NCBI RefSeq assembly: GCF_007644105.1
Contig: NZ_VFAC01000016.1
Span: 24,020-88,019, forward strand
Length of the DNA stretch: 64,000 nt
DNA from: Elioraea rosea
GTDB taxonomy: Bacteria; Pseudomonadota; Alphaproteobacteria; Acetobacterales; Acetobacteraceae
Reading direction: 5' to 3'
In this document: piece by piece, positions 37,425-46,577 of the stretch
Layout of the letters: each line of letters opens with the position of its first letter
How positions within the stretch are numbered: the first letter of the stretch is position 1
Translations under genes and position numbers: made by a program
Notes under the pieces: model-generated
Told to the model about the DNA's origin: nothing
Databases searched by the model: none
Seen by the model: the letters and a program-made list of their open reading frames with translations, nothing else

Positions 37425-38818
37425 GTACGGCTCGCCTCGGCAGGCATCAGCCAGCCCGTGGCGGACCCGTCCTCCTTCAACACGGCCCTGAGGGCCGCCG
37501 TGACGCGCGCGGGCGTCACCTCGCGGATGCGGGCGGGCCAGCGCTCGACCGCCTCGATCGGCAGGCCGACCGTCAGCGCGGCGCCGATCGTCCGCGCCCC
37601 GCCCATCAGGCTGTCGCGGGCGAGCGCCGCACCCGCCGTGAGCTGGCGGATCGCCTGCTCGACCTGCGCGTCCGTCACCTCGTCCTGCACGGCCTTGGCG
37701 ATGGCGGCATCGAGCGCAGCCTCGACACGCTCGGGTGCGACGCCGGGGCGGGGGGCGGCGTAGAGGGTGAATTCGGTCTGCGCCACCGTGTCGCCGCCGT
37801 ACCAGGCGCCGGAGGAGGCAGCGAGGCCGGTATCGACCAGCGCCTTCCAGAGGATGGAGGTCGGGCCCGAGCCGAGCACGTGGGCGGCGACGTCGAGCGC
37901 ATCGGCCATCTCCTGCCCGGCCCGGGCAGTGGGAGCCTGGTAGAGGCGGGACAGCGAGGGCTCGCGCACGCGGGGGTCGCGAACCGTCACCCGCTTGGTG
38001 CCGAGTGCGGGCGGCTCCTCCGGCCTTCCGTCGCGCCCAGGCGGGGGCCCGCCCTGGACGCGGCCATAGGTGTCCTCGGCGAGCCTGCGCACCGTTTCGG
38101 TGTCGGCCGCGCCCTGGACGACGAGGATGGCGTTCGAGGGGCGGTAGTGCTTGCGGTAGAAGGCGAGGAGGTTGTCGCGCGTGATGGCGCGGATCTCGCT
38201 TTCCCAGCCGATGATCGGGCGGCCATAGGGCGAGTTGACGTAGAACGAGGCCGCGAGCCTCTCGCGGAAGCGCGAGCGTGGGTTGTTCTCTACCACCTGC
38301 CGCCGCTCCTCGATCACCACCAGGCGCTCGGGCGCGATGTCCTTCTCGTCGAGCAGGGCGTTGGACATCCGGTCCGCCTCCATGCCCATGACGAGGGGCA
38401 GGCGGTCGGCCGCGACCTGCTGGAAATAGGCGGTGTAGTCGTGCCCGGTGAAGGCGTTGTCGCGGCCGCCCTCGCGCGCGACGCGGCGGCTGAACTGGCC
38501 GGAGCCGAGCTCGGGCGTACCCTTGAACATCAGGTGCTCGAGGAAGTGCGCGAGGCCCGACTGCCCCGCCTCCTCGTCGCCCGCGCCGACGCGGTACCAC
38601 ACCATGTGCGCGACGACGGGCGCGCGTGTCATCGGAATGACGACGCCGAGCATCCCGTTCGGGAGGGTGAAGGTTTCCGCCCCGAACACGCTGCCTGTGG
38701 AGGGCGTCGTCGCGGCCTGCGCAGCGGCGGGAAGCGCGGCGAGCGCCACGCCCGCCGTGCCGGCGGCGAGCAGGGCGCGGCGGTCGATGGCATCAGGCTT
38801 CGGCGTGTCGTTGCTCAT
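37421..38818 (-). CDS. M16 zinc peptidase, active subunit, exported
   Basis: A 465-residue M16 peptidase with the inverted zinc motif intact: H91-F-L-E94-H95 (GLAHFLEHLMFKG). The likely distal ligand glutamate lies in the following helix region (VIEERRQVVENNPRS). The N-terminus IDRRALLAAGTAGVALAALP looks like a twin-arginine or Sec signal with cleavage near AAAQA, so the enzyme probably acts in the periplasm on small peptides. The second gene supplies the partner lacking the zinc site. The ATG at MSNDTPKPDA is preferred; 20 further codons upstream are Arg/Gly-rich and unlikely. Confidence 0.92.
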   Translation of the reverse strand: MSNDTPKPDAIDRRALLAAGTAGVALAALPAAAQAATTPSTGSVFGAETFTLPNGMLGVVIPMTRAPVVAHMVWYRVGAGDEEAGQSGLAHFLEHLMFKGTPELGSGQFSRRVAREGGRDNAFTGHDYTAYFQQVAADRLPLVMGMEADRMSNALLDEKDIAPERLVVIEERRQVVENNPRSRFRERLAASFYVNSPYGRPIIGWESEIRAITRDNLLAFYRKHYRPSNAILVVQGAADTETVRRLAEDTYGRVQGGPPPGRDGRPEEPPALGTKRVTVRDPRVREPSLSRLYQAPTARAGQEMADALDVAAHVLGSGPTSILWKALVDTGLAASSGAWYGGDTVAQTEFTLYAAPRPGVAPERVEAALDAAIAKAVQDEVTDAQVEQAIRQLTAGAALARDSLMGGARTIGAALTVGLPIEAVERWPARIREVTPARVTAALRAVLKEDGSATGWLMPAEASRT

Positions 38819-38938
38819 GGCGCGGCGGCTCCTTGTTCCACCGAGACTTGGGCCGGGCCGCCGCGCTGTCCAGCGCAACCGGGCCAGCCGCCGCCGGACG
38901 TGAGAATGCTTGCCGGGCGGTAAGGCCGGTCGGCCGTC

Positions 38939-39511
38939 CTAGAAGATACCTTCGAACAGCCCGCGCTGCCGGCGCTGGATGATCGGCGTGTCGCCGACCG
39001 TCTGCGAGCGGCCGAGAGCGGCGTTCTCGCGCAGCCGCTGCTGCTCCAGCGTGGGGTCGACCACCACGCCGGGGGGCGGGGGCTTGCGCCAGAACAGAAG
39101 CGTGTCGGTGAAGCCGCGGCTCGTGCGGTCGATCAGCGTCGTCTCGTCGTCGACCTTGGTGCGCAGGTCGGCCGGCGCGGCGGGACCTGCGGCGGCGAGC
39201 AGCGCGGCCTCGCCCGGGGAGGAGGCCACGTTCGGCTGCGAGGAGCCGACGACGATTCCCTGGCGGCCGGCGAGAACGGCGGCGGCCTGGTCGCGCGTCG
39301 GGCCTTCCTGCGGGCGCGGCTGGCCGGGCTGCGGCGGGCGAAGGTTGAAGTCGGGCGGAACCGTCAGCGGCGCGCGCGTCGCCACCTGGAACTCGTCGGG
39401 CGGGTCGCGCGCCAGCCCGAAGGTCTTGGCCGTGTCCTGGCCGCAGCCGGAGGCGAGAAGCGCCACGGCGGCCGCCATCATCGCGACGCGGAGCGAACGG
39501 GGAGTGGTCAT
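38939..39511 (-). CDS. DUF3035 lipoprotein (BamF-like)
   Basis: A 190-residue lipoprotein with a lipobox LLASGC, giving a lipidated Cys23. The mature part begins GQDTAKTFGLARDPPDEF, and the RAPLTVPPDFNLRPPQPG segment is typical of DUF3035, the family of the alphaproteobacterial BAM-complex component BamF. The rest is low in motifs. It overlaps lspA by 4 bases, so the signal peptidase that matures lipoproteins is co-expressed with one. Role in outer-membrane protein assembly is by family; not shown here. Confidence 0.85.
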   Translation of the reverse strand: MTTPRSLRVAMMAAAVALLASGCGQDTAKTFGLARDPPDEFQVATRAPLTVPPDFNLRPPQPGQPRPQEGPTRDQAAAVLAGRQGIVVGSSQPNVASSPGEAALLAAAGPAAPADLRTKVDDETTLIDRTSRGFTDTLLFWRKPPPPGVVVDPTLEQQRLRENAALGRSQTVGDTPIIQRRQRGLFEGIF

Positions 39512-39999
39512 CGCACCTCGTTACCCCCTGACCTTGGCCGGAGCAAGGCATCCGCGAGCAGAAGCCCGACCCCGATCACGATCGCGCTGTCGGCGACGTT
39601 GAACACGTACCAGTGCCAGCCATAGGCATGCACGTCGACGAAATCGACGACGGCGCCGAAGCGCACCCTGTCGATCACATTGCCCACCGCACCCCCGAGA
39701 ACAAGGCCCAGGGAGACGGCGATGAGCCGGTTCTCCGCCCGCCGCATCCAGACGACGAGCGCGACCGCCACGGCCGTCGCGATGGCCGCGAGCACGTACT
39801 GGTGCCACCAGGCCTCGCCGGCCAGAAGCCCGAAGGTGACGCCCCTGTTCCACACCATGGTGAGGTTCAGGAAGGGCAGGACCTCGATGCGGCCCACCTC
39901 GGGGAGCCGCAAGACCTCGAGGATCCACCACTTGCTGGCCTGGTCGACGATCAGGAGGAGCAGGGCGACGGGGAGGCCGAGCCGGAGACCTGACGTCAC
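39508..39999 (-). CDS. lspA: lipoprotein signal peptidase
   Basis: A 163-residue inner-membrane aspartic protease that cleaves prolipoproteins at the lipidated cysteine. Four hydrophobic helices are visible. The catalytic aspartates are at about D119 ([13 protein letters not shown]) and D137 ([11 protein letters not shown]), with the conserved NVIDRVRFG and the N-terminal VDQASKWW. The GTG start overlaps the ileS stop (GTGA), and the gene's end overlaps the DUF3035 lipoprotein gene, so translation of the three is coupled. Longer frames upstream lie inside ileS. Confidence 0.94.
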   Translation of the reverse strand: MTSGLRLGLPVALLLLIVDQASKWWILEVLRLPEVGRIEVLPFLNLTMVWNRGVTFGLLAGEAWWHQYVLAAIATAVAVALVVWMRRAENRLIAVSLGLVLGGAVGNVIDRVRFGAVVDFVDVHAYGWHWYVFNVADSAIVIGVGLLLADALLRPRSGGNEVR

Positions 40000-42839
40000 G
40001 CCGCCTCGCGCCGCGAGGTGAGCCCCGAGCGCACCGCGTCGGCGCAGCGGTCGCAGAGGCCGGGATGGTCCTCGTGCGTGCCGACTTCCTCGAGCACGCG
40101 CCAGCAGCGCTCGCATTTCATCCCCGAGGCCTTCGCCGGCACGACCGCGACGCCGCCGAGGCCCTCGAGCGTGAAGGCGGAGGAAGACGCCGGGGCTGTG
40201 GAGAGCGACAGTCGCGAAACGATCGCGACCTCGGCCCATTCCTCCGCCGAAAGGAGGCCAGCATCGGCGTCCGGAAGGTGCAGCGCGGGCGCGGCCTGCA
40301 GGCTCGCACCGATGCGGCCCTCGGCGCGCTCTTTCTCGATCGCACCCGTCACGGCGCGGCGGATCTCGCGGATGCGCGCCCACTTCTCCGCCAGCGCCTC
40401 GTTGCGCCACTCGGCCGGGATGTCAGGGAACAGCCGCAGATGCACCGAGCCGTCCTCGGAGGGGAAGCGCGCGAGCCAGGCCTCCTCGGCGGTGAAGACG
40501 AGCACCGGGGCGAGCCAAGCGGTCAGGCAGTGGAACAGATGGTCGAGCACCGTGCGCGCGGCGCGCCGGCGCGCGCTGTCCGGCCGGTCGCAGTAGAGAG
40601 CGTCCTTCCGCACATCGAAGTAGAAGGCCGAGAGGTCGGTCGCGCAGAACTGGTGAAGCTCCGCGAACACGCCGGTCCAGGTGTAGTTCTCCGTCGCGTC
40701 GCGCACACGGGCGTCGAGCTCGGAGAGACGGTGCAGAACCCAGCGCTCGAGCTCGGGCATCTCGGCGAGCGGAACGCGTTCCTCCTCCGCGAAGCCGTCG
40801 AGCGCGCCGAGAAGCCAGCGAAGGGTGTTGCGGATGCGCCGGTAGAGCTCGGCCTGCTGCTTCAGGATCTCGGGCCCGATGCGCTGGTCCTCGGTATAGT
40901 CCGACGACATCACCCACAGGCGCAGGATGTCGGCGCCGTACTGCGCCATCACCTCCTGTGGCGCGGTGACGTTGCCGAGCGACTTCGACATCTTCCGGCC
41001 CTGCTCGTCGAGCGTGAAGCCGTGCGTCAGCACCGCCTTGTAGGGCGCGCGCCCCCGCGTGCCGCAGGCCTCGAGAAGCGAGGAGTGGAACCAGCCGCGA
41101 TGCTGGTCCGAGCCCTCGAGGTAGAGATCGGCCGGCCAGGTGAGCGAGTTGCTGCCCTCCAGGACGAAGGCGTGGGTCGATCCGCTTTCGAACCAGACTT
41201 CCACGATGTCGCGGATCTGCTCGTAGTCGTCGGGGTTGCGGCCTTCGCCGAGGAAGGCGCTCGCGGGCATCGTCCACCACGCATCGGCGCCCTCGCGCTC
41301 GAACGCCTCGGCGATTCGGTCGATCACCGTCGGGTCGCGCAGCGGCTCGCCCGTCCGCTTTTCGACGAAGATGGCGATCGGCACGCCCCAGGCGCGCTGG
41401 CGCGAGATGCACCAGTCCGGCCGCTGCGCGATCATCGAGCGAAGGCGGTTCTGTCCCTGAGACGGAACGAACCGCGTCTCCTCGATCGCCGCGAGCGCGG
41501 GCGCGCGCACGCCGTGCGGCCCATCCATCGCGATGAACCATTGCGGCGTGTTGCGGAAGATCAGCGGCGCCTTCGACCGCCAGGAATGCGGGTAGGAGTG
41601 GACGAGCACGCCACGCGCAAGCAGCCCGCCCGCTGCCTCGATCGCGGCGCAGACAGGGTCTGCCGCCTTGTAGACATGGTGGCACGCGAACAGCGGCACC
41701 TGCGGCAGGAAGAGACCATCCGGCCCCACCGTGTCGGGCGTCGGCAGGCCATTCGCCTGGCCGAGATGCCAGTCGTCCTCGCCGTGGCCTGGCGCGATGT
41801 GCACGAAGCCCGTGCCGGCCTCGGTGGTGACGAAATCGCCCGGCAGCACGGGCACGTCGAAATCGTATCCTTTCCCGCGAAGCGGATGCGCGCAGACCGT
41901 GCCGGCGAGCTCCGTGCCCTTCATCACGCGGCGCACCACGTGCTGGGTGATGCCGGCTTCCTTCGCGACGTCGGGCAGCAGCGCCAGCGCGACGACGATG
42001 TGCTCGCCCTGCTTCGCGCGCGAGCCGTCCGCCACGCCCTCGACGGCGACGAGCGCGTAGTCGATCTCGGCGCCGTAGGCGACGGCGCGGTTGCCGGGCA
42101 TCGTCCAGGGCGTCGTCGTCCAGATCACGATGCTCGCGCCGGCGAGGTCTGGCGCCGACGCCGTGACGACGGGGAAGCGAACCCAAATCGTGGTGCTCTT
42201 GTGGTCGTGGTACTCGACCTCGGCATCGGCGAGCGCGGTCTTCTCGACCGGGCTCCACAGCACCGGCTTGGCGCCGCGATAGAGGCCGCCATTCATCAGG
42301 AACTTGCCGATCTCGCGGAAGATCGTTGCCTCCGAGGCGTAGTCCATCGTGGCGTAGCGGTTCCACCAGTCTCCCGCCACGCCGAGGCGGATGAACTCCT
42401 CGCGCTGAACGCCGAGCCAGTGATCGGCATAGGCGCGGCACTCGGCGCGGAAGGCGACGGGGTCGACCGCGTCCTTGTCCTTGCCGGCGGCGCGGTACTG
42501 CTCCTCGATCTTCCACTCGATCGGCAGGCCGTGGCAGTCCCACCCCGGAACGTAGTTGGCGTCGTAGCCCGCCATCTGCTTGGCGCGGTTGACGACGTCC
42601 TTGAGGATCTTGTTCAGCGCGTGGCCGATATGGAGGTTGCCGTTGGCGTAGGGTGGGCCGTCATGCAGCACGAACTTGGGCCGGCCCGCGGCGTCCTTGC
42701 GCAGCCTCTCCCAGAGGTCGAGTTTCTTCCAGCGCTCGAGCAGGGCGGGCTCGCGCTTCGGAAGCTCCCCCCGCATCGGGAAGGGGGTTGTTGGCAGGAA
42801 CACGGTGTCGCGGTAGTCGCGCTTCGCAGCGTCTGTCAT
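39996..42839 (-). CDS. ileS: isoleucyl-tRNA synthetase
   Basis: A 947-residue class I synthetase. The HIGH signature is in [12 protein letters not shown], the KMSKS in [10 protein letters not shown], and the editing domain includes [15 protein letters not shown]-terminal zinc finger uses two CxxC pairs (KCERCWRV and LCDRCADAV). Length is normal for the bacterial type 1 enzyme. ATG at [16 protein letters not shown] is chosen; a start 3 codons earlier (MSH) is possible. It sits between gdx and lspA, part of the widespread ribF-ileS-lspA order. Confidence 0.97.
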   Translation of the reverse strand: MTDAAKRDYRDTVFLPTTPFPMRGELPKREPALLERWKKLDLWERLRKDAAGRPKFVLHDGPPYANGNLHIGHALNKILKDVVNRAKQMAGYDANYVPGWDCHGLPIEWKIEEQYRAAGKDKDAVDPVAFRAECRAYADHWLGVQREEFIRLGVAGDWWNRYATMDYASEATIFREIGKFLMNGGLYRGAKPVLWSPVEKTALADAEVEYHDHKSTTIWVRFPVVTASAPDLAGASIVIWTTTPWTMPGNRAVAYGAEIDYALVAVEGVADGSRAKQGEHIVVALALLPDVAKEAGITQHVVRRVMKGTELAGTVCAHPLRGKGYDFDVPVLPGDFVTTEAGTGFVHIAPGHGEDDWHLGQANGLPTPDTVGPDGLFLPQVPLFACHHVYKAADPVCAAIEAAGGLLARGVLVHSYPHSWRSKAPLIFRNTPQWFIAMDGPHGVRAPALAAIEETRFVPSQGQNRLRSMIAQRPDWCISRQRAWGVPIAIFVEKRTGEPLRDPTVIDRIAEAFEREGADAWWTMPASAFLGEGRNPDDYEQIRDIVEVWFESGSTHAFVLEGSNSLTWPADLYLEGSDQHRGWFHSSLLEACGTRGRAPYKAVLTHGFTLDEQGRKMSKSLGNVTAPQEVMAQYGADILRLWVMSSDYTEDQRIGPEILKQQAELYRRIRNTLRWLLGALDGFAEEERVPLAEMPELERWVLHRLSELDARVRDATENYTWTGVFAELHQFCATDLSAFYFDVRKDALYCDRPDSARRRAARTVLDHLFHCLTAWLAPVLVFTAEEAWLARFPSEDGSVHLRLFPDIPAEWRNEALAEKWARIREIRRAVTGAIEKERAEGRIGASLQAAPALHLPDADAGLLSAEEWAEVAIVSRLSLSTAPASSSAFTLEGLGGVAVVPAKASGMKCERCWRVLEEVGTHEDHPGLCDRCADAVRSGLTSRREAA

Positions 42840-42899
42840 GTGGCTCATCCGGTGGTGCGCGGCCGGCAGGGCCACGCGGACGGTCGCGGTCTCTCGAGT

Positions 42900-42924
42900 C
42901 CCGGCGCCCGCTCAGGACGCCGGG
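42900..42924 (-). other. hairpin in the ileS leader
   Basis: CCCGGCG / CGCCGGG form a 7-bp stem with an 11-base loop about 60 bases before the ileS start. No T-box features (long stem I, specifier loop) are seen, and those are not expected in this group. It could be the terminator of nothing obvious or a simple leader structure. Confidence 0.25.
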
Positions 42925-43008
42925 CGCGTAATTCGCTCTTGCTGCACCTGCGACATGGGGTGATCGATACCGAACCGGCCCCAAAGGGTCAAATGCCGCA
43001 GCGTCTCG

Positions 43009-43329
43009 TCAGGACACCAGCTTGAGCGCGGCAACGCCGGCGACGATCACACCGATCGCTGCGATGCGCGCGACCGTGGCGGGTTCGTCGAACAGATACA
43101 TCCCCGCGATCGCCGTCCCCGCCGCGCCGATACCGACCCAGATGGCATAGGCCGTGCCGATCGGCAGGCTTCGGGCGGCGAGGCCGAGAAGGATGACGGA
43201 GGCCGCCATCGCCGCGACGGTGAGGCCGGTATGGACCGGCTTGGCCAGAGACAGCCCATGCGACAGCTTGAGCCCGACGGCCCAGCCGATCTCGAGAACG
43301 CCAGCGACGATGAGGTAGACCCAGGCCAT
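43009..43329 (-). CDS. gdx: guanidinium exporter of the SMR family (Gdx/SugE)
   Basis: A 106-residue, four-helix small multidrug resistance family protein. It carries the essential membrane glutamate E13 (AGVLEIGWAVGLKLSHG), and the GLK(L)SHG context marks the Gdx/SugE branch rather than the EmrE branch. Gdx proteins export guanidinium by proton exchange as an antiparallel dimer. The two-hairpin guanidine-II riboswitch immediately upstream strengthens this identification. The gene lies between ribF and ileS on the same strand, an unusual insertion into that cluster. Spacing to the ATG leaves only a weak Shine-Dalgarno (ACGGGTG). Confidence 0.9.
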   Translation of the reverse strand: MAWVYLIVAGVLEIGWAVGLKLSHGLSLAKPVHTGLTVAAMAASVILLGLAARSLPIGTAYAIWVGIGAAGTAIAGMYLFDEPATVARIAAIGVIVAGVAALKLVS

Positions 43330-43348
43330 GACGGCACCCGTGTGTCGG

Positions 43349-43391
43349 ACGGGGCCGTCCCCGTGTTCTCAGGCGCAGCGGGTCGTCCCGC
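43349..43391 (-). promoter_or_regulatory. guanidine-II (mini-ykkC) riboswitch
   Basis: Reading the minus strand 5' to 3', two hairpins precede gdx. The first is GCGGG-ACGA-CCCGC (43391-43378) and the second ACGGGG-ACGG-CCCCGT (43364-43349), 13 bases apart. Tandem GC-rich stems each capped by an ACGR tetraloop are the defining structure of the guanidine-II class. The loops kiss when guanidinium binds and so free the ribosome site of an efflux gene. Stems are perfect and both loops fit ACGR. The second stem ends 19 bases before the ATG, in the right place for translational control of gdx. Confidence 0.88.
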
Positions 43392-43443
43392 AGCCTCACT
43401 ATAGGGCGTCGCGGCCGGCCCCGGCCATGCACCGGCGGCAGGG

Positions 43444-44388
43444 CTAGTCCGCCAGGACCTCGCGCGCCGCACGGCAATCGTCATGCATCTGCGCGACCAT
43501 CGCGTCGAGGCTCTCGAACTTCGCCTCGGGGCGGAGGAAGGAGACGAGCTGGACGCGCATGCGCCTGCCGTAGAGATCGCCGGCGAAGTCGAACACGAAC
43601 ACCTCGAGAAGCGGGGCCGGAACGGGGTTCACGGTGGGGCGAAGGCCGAGATTGGCCGCCCCGTCATGCCAGGTGACGCCGCCCAAACCATCCTCGATGC
43701 CCGCGCGAACCGCATAGATGCCGAGGCGCGGGGCCAGATGCGCGCCGAGCGGGATGTTGGCGGTCGGAAAGCCGAGGGTTCGGCCGAGCTGCTCGCCCCG
43801 CTCCACCGCACCGCGGATCTCCCATGGCCGGCCGAGGATGGTGGCCGCCCGGGCCGTGTCGCCTTCCGCCAGCGCATGGCGTATGGCCGTCGAGGACCAG
43901 CGCGTGCCGCAGGGGCCGATGGCCTGCTCCACGACCGTCACGCCGATACCGAGCGGGGCGGCGAGTTCCTTCAGGAGCTCCGGCGTGCCGGTGCGGCGAT
44001 GGCCGAAATGGAAGTTGGGCCCGCACACCAAGTGCCGTGTGCCCAGCCTGACGGCGAGGATGTCGCGCACGAAGTCCGCCGCCTCGATGCGGCTGAAGGC
44101 GAGGTCGAACGGGACCGAGAAAAGAACCTCGACGCCGAGCGCGGCGAGCGCATCGGCCTTCGCCTCGGCGAGCGTGAGCCGGAAGGGCGGATCGTCGGGG
44201 CGGAAGACCTGGCGGGGGTGAGGCTCGAAGGTCAGCGCAGCGAGCGGTACGCCGAGGCAGCGTGCTGCCTCGGCGGCCGCGGTGATGACAACCGCATGGC
44301 CGCGATGCACGCCATCGAAATTGCCGAGCGCGACGGCGGCGCCGCGCGCGGCCTCGGGGACGGCAGAGAGATCGGAAACGACCAGCAT
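43444..44388 (-). CDS. ribF: bifunctional riboflavin kinase / FAD synthetase
   Basis: 314 residues in two domains. The N-terminal adenylyltransferase has VALGNFDGVHRGH (nucleotide-binding, about residue 20), CGPNFHFGHRRTG and the RWSSTAIRHAL segment. The C-terminal riboflavin kinase has GRTLGFPTANI and LGIYAVRAG, then NLGLRPTV. It turns riboflavin into FMN and then FAD. Length is normal. The stop is followed by the riboswitch region of gdx, and the start is just past the 27-bp repeat array. No FMN riboswitch was found upstream. Confidence 0.96.
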   Translation of the reverse strand: MLVVSDLSAVPEAARGAAVALGNFDGVHRGHAVVITAAAEAARCLGVPLAALTFEPHPRQVFRPDDPPFRLTLAEAKADALAALGVEVLFSVPFDLAFSRIEAADFVRDILAVRLGTRHLVCGPNFHFGHRRTGTPELLKELAAPLGIGVTVVEQAIGPCGTRWSSTAIRHALAEGDTARAATILGRPWEIRGAVERGEQLGRTLGFPTANIPLGAHLAPRLGIYAVRAGIEDGLGGVTWHDGAANLGLRPTVNPVPAPLLEVFVFDFAGDLYGRRMRVQLVSFLRPEAKFESLDAMVAQMHDDCRAAREVLAD

Positions 44389-44433
44389 GGGCGGCGACGG
44401 TTACGGCCGCCGCCCGGTCTGGTCAATCGAGTG

Positions 44434-44541
44434 TCAGGCGGCGGCGGGCGGTTTTCCGCCTCAGGCGGCGGCGGGCGGTTTTCCGCCTCAGGCGGCGGCG
44501 GGCGGTTTTCCGCCTCAGGCGGCGGCGGGCGGTTTTCCGCC
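44434..44541. repeat. 4 x 27-bp tandem repeat at the maoC stop codon
   Basis: Four identical, directly abutting 27-bp units occupy the gap between ribF and maoC, with the start of a fifth forming the maoC 3' end. On the minus strand each unit is TGA, then GGCGG-AAAA-CCGCC (a perfect 5-bp stem with an A4 loop), then a GCC-rich run. Each unit thus repeats the last alanine codons and stop of maoC. The array looks like a slippage-generated minisatellite, variable between strains. No T-run follows, so strong termination is unproven. Confidence 0.95.
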
Positions 44542-45000
44542 TCAGGCGGCGGCGGCCTGGACCGCGGCCTTGGACGGCACCATCACCACCGCCTCGCCTT
44601 CGACGACGGCCTTGCCGCCGACGGTGCAGGTGGTGCGCAGCGTCGCGCGCTTCTTGTCGCCGTCGAGCGAGACGACCTCGCAGGTGGCGGTCACCGTGTC
44701 GCCGATGCGCACCGGCGCCTTGAACTTCAGCGACTGGGCCAGATAGACCGTGCCCGGCCCGGGAAGCTTCGTGCCCAGCACCGTCGAGATGAACGCGGCC
44801 GAGAGCATGCCGTGGGCGATGCGGCCCTTGAACACGGTCTTCTCCGCGTATTCCGCATCGAGATGAACGGGGTTCATGTCGCCCGAGACGCCAGCGAAGA
44901 GCACGATGTCGCTCTCCGTCACCGTGCGGGAAAAGGAGGCGCTCATCCCTTCAGACAAATCCTCGAAGAAGATGAAGCCGTTACCAACCATTGTAGACAT
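44542..45000 (-). CDS. MaoC-family (R)-specific enoyl-CoA hydratase
   Basis: A 152-residue single hotdog-fold protein with the hydratase-2 active-site motif AGVSGDMNPVHLD (D41, H46) and the following GRIAHGMLSAAFIS. It adds water to trans-2-enoyl-CoA to give the R-3-hydroxy product (PhaJ-type), feeding polyhydroxyalkanoate or fatty-acid metabolism. The C-terminus ends in alanines encoded by the start of the 27-bp repeat array, so stop position and tail depend on repeat state. No PHA synthase is in view. Confidence 0.88.
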   Translation of the reverse strand: MSTMVGNGFIFFEDLSEGMSASFSRTVTESDIVLFAGVSGDMNPVHLDAEYAEKTVFKGRIAHGMLSAAFISTVLGTKLPGPGTVYLAQSLKFKAPVRIGDTVTATCEVVSLDGDKKRATLRTTCTVGGKAVVEGEAVVMVPSKAAVQAAAA

Positions 45001-45184
45001 ACGCTTTAAGCCTTTCCCCTTGGCCTCACGGCGAGGCTGCTGCGTCGCAGCATCCTGACACTATCGCATCGGCCCGTTGCTGGACAAGCGTTCCAACGCG
45101 CAGCACCATGCGCAAGTTTTGCATCACGGCGTGAATGAAGCGTTCACCGCGCGGCCGGGTACCGTAGGAAGGCAACGAACGAGA

Positions 45185-46324
45185 ATGAATGGCGGCGCAT
45201 TGCGGGCGAGGCCCGGCTCGTCCGAACAGATCCTCGAAGGGCTTCGCGCCTGGGTTGAGACGGAAAGCCCGACGGACGACGCCGATGCGGTGAACGGGGT
45301 CGTCGACCAGGCAGAGGCGGGGCTCAGGGCCGCCGGCGCCGCCGTCACCCGCATCCCCGGCCAGGATGGGTTCGGCGACATGCTTCGCGCCCGCATCGGG
45401 CCGGCCGAGGGCAAGGGGATCCTGGTGGCGGGCCATCTCGACACGGTCTGGCCGATGGGGACGCTCCGCCGCATGCCCTACCGCGTGGAGGGTGACCGTG
45501 CGCATGGCCCCGGCATCTTCGACATGAAGGCCGGCTCCTATCTCGGCTACCACGCGGTCACCAGCCTGCTTGCCCAGAAGGTGGCGACGAAGCTTCCCGT
45601 CACGCTCCTGCTGACGCCGGACGAGGAGGTCGGCAGCCCGACCAGCCGCGCGCTGATCGAGCAAGAGGCCCGCGCCAGCGCCTATGTGCTGATCCCCGAG
45701 CCGGCCGGGCCTGGCGGCGCCGTCGTCACCGCGCGCAAGGGGGTCGGCCGCTTCGCCCTGCATGTCGAAGGCGTGGCGGCGCATTCGGGCGGCAATTTCC
45801 AGGACGGGCGGTCGGCGATCGTCGAGCTCGCGCACCAGATCCTGGCGATCCACGCGATGGTCGACCCCGCCCGGGGAATCACGACCAATGTCGGCCCCAT
45901 CCGCGGCGGCACGCGGCCCAACGTCATCGCCCACGCGGCGGAATGCGAGATCGACCTCCGCGTCCAGACCGTCGAGGACGGGGAGCGGATGGAGGCGGCG
46001 ATCCTCGGGCTCAAGGCCGTCACGCCAGGCTGCACCGTCAGCGTGACCGGCGGGATGAACCGCCCGCCCTTCGCCGAGAACCCCGCCAATCTCGGCCTCT
46101 ATGAGCATGCCCGCGCCGTTGCCGCCTCGCTCGGGCAGGAGCTTCCGAAGCATCATCGCGGCGGCGGCTCCGACGGCAACTTCACCGCCGTGCTCGGCAT
46201 CCCGACGCTCGACGGCTTGGGCTGTACCGGCGCCGGCGCGCATGCGGACCACGAGCACATCCTCTGGCGCGACCTCGCCGGACGCGCCGCGCTGATGCTC
46301 GGCCTTCTCGAGACGTTGCAGTAG
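45185..46324 (+). CDS. M20 family metallopeptidase (carboxypeptidase G2-like)
   Basis: 379 residues with the two-zinc M20 active site. Motifs are H and D in GHLDTVWPMG, bridging D in GIFDMKAG, catalytic E-E in LTPDEEVGS, a ligand Glu in LIPEPAGPG and the late His in GAGAHADHEH. The dimerisation lid insertion (VEGVAAHSGGNFQDGR) is present. The closest relatives are glutamate carboxypeptidases that cleave C-terminal Glu, but aminoacylases share the fold. The ATG MNGGALRARPG has AGGAAGG upstream; 36 open codons before it are not homologous. It is divergent from maoC. Confidence 0.88.
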   Translation: MNGGALRARPGSSEQILEGLRAWVETESPTDDADAVNGVVDQAEAGLRAAGAAVTRIPGQDGFGDMLRARIGPAEGKGILVAGHLDTVWPMGTLRRMPYRVEGDRAHGPGIFDMKAGSYLGYHAVTSLLAQKVATKLPVTLLLTPDEEVGSPTSRALIEQEARASAYVLIPEPAGPGGAVVTARKGVGRFALHVEGVAAHSGGNFQDGRSAIVELAHQILAIHAMVDPARGITTNVGPIRGGTRPNVIAHAAECEIDLRVQTVEDGERMEAAILGLKAVTPGCTVSVTGGMNRPPFAENPANLGLYEHARAVAASLGQELPKHHRGGGSDGNFTAVLGIPTLDGLGCTGAGAHADHEHILWRDLAGRAALMLGLLETLQ

Positions 46325-46520
46325 CGAAAAGATAGCTGCGCCGTATTCGTGGGCCCATGCCGTGTGCTCCTGGGTCACAGGCGCCTGCATCGAAAAGCGG
46401 TGCCGTTCGAAACATGCCTATCAGAACGGCCTTGCACGAGAGCGCGCCGATCGTCCGGTCGAGCGGCCCTCCGCTCGCGGAATGAGCTCATAACCGCAAG
46501 AGTATCGTGTTTCTTTAAGC

Positions 46521-46548
46521 TTGATTCCACGAATATTCGAAATAAGCT
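46521..46548 (+). promoter_or_regulatory. candidate promoter of the PEP-CTERM gene
   Basis: TTGATT and TAAGCT are separated by 16 bases, about 30 bases before the PEP-CTERM ATG, in an AT-rich patch. A CGAATATTCG palindrome (46530-46539) lies between them. Match to -35/-10 consensus is moderate. The rest of the 253-base gap after the M20 gene shows nothing else. Confidence 0.35.
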
Positions 46549-46577
46549 AGCTAGAAATCAAGGAGGAGGGACCGGCC

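Noticed and set aside
42840..43008. T-box or attenuator before ileS
   Set aside because: Only one simple hairpin is present; no specifier structure, and T-boxes are not expected in alphaproteobacteria.
40065..43025. Very long open frame antisense to ileS (and similar ones antisense to the MHYT protein, priA and the FAD/Fe-S dehydrogenase)
   Set aside because: Arg/Gly/His-rich translations without motifs, opposite strongly supported genes; an expected by-product of high GC at third codon positions.
44389..44433. FMN riboswitch before ribF
   Set aside because: The gap is only 45 bases before the repeat array and holds none of the aptamer's conserved blocks.
44434..44541. Possible CRISPR array
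   Set aside because: The 27-bp units abut directly with no spacers and no cas genes are present; it is a tandem repeat.
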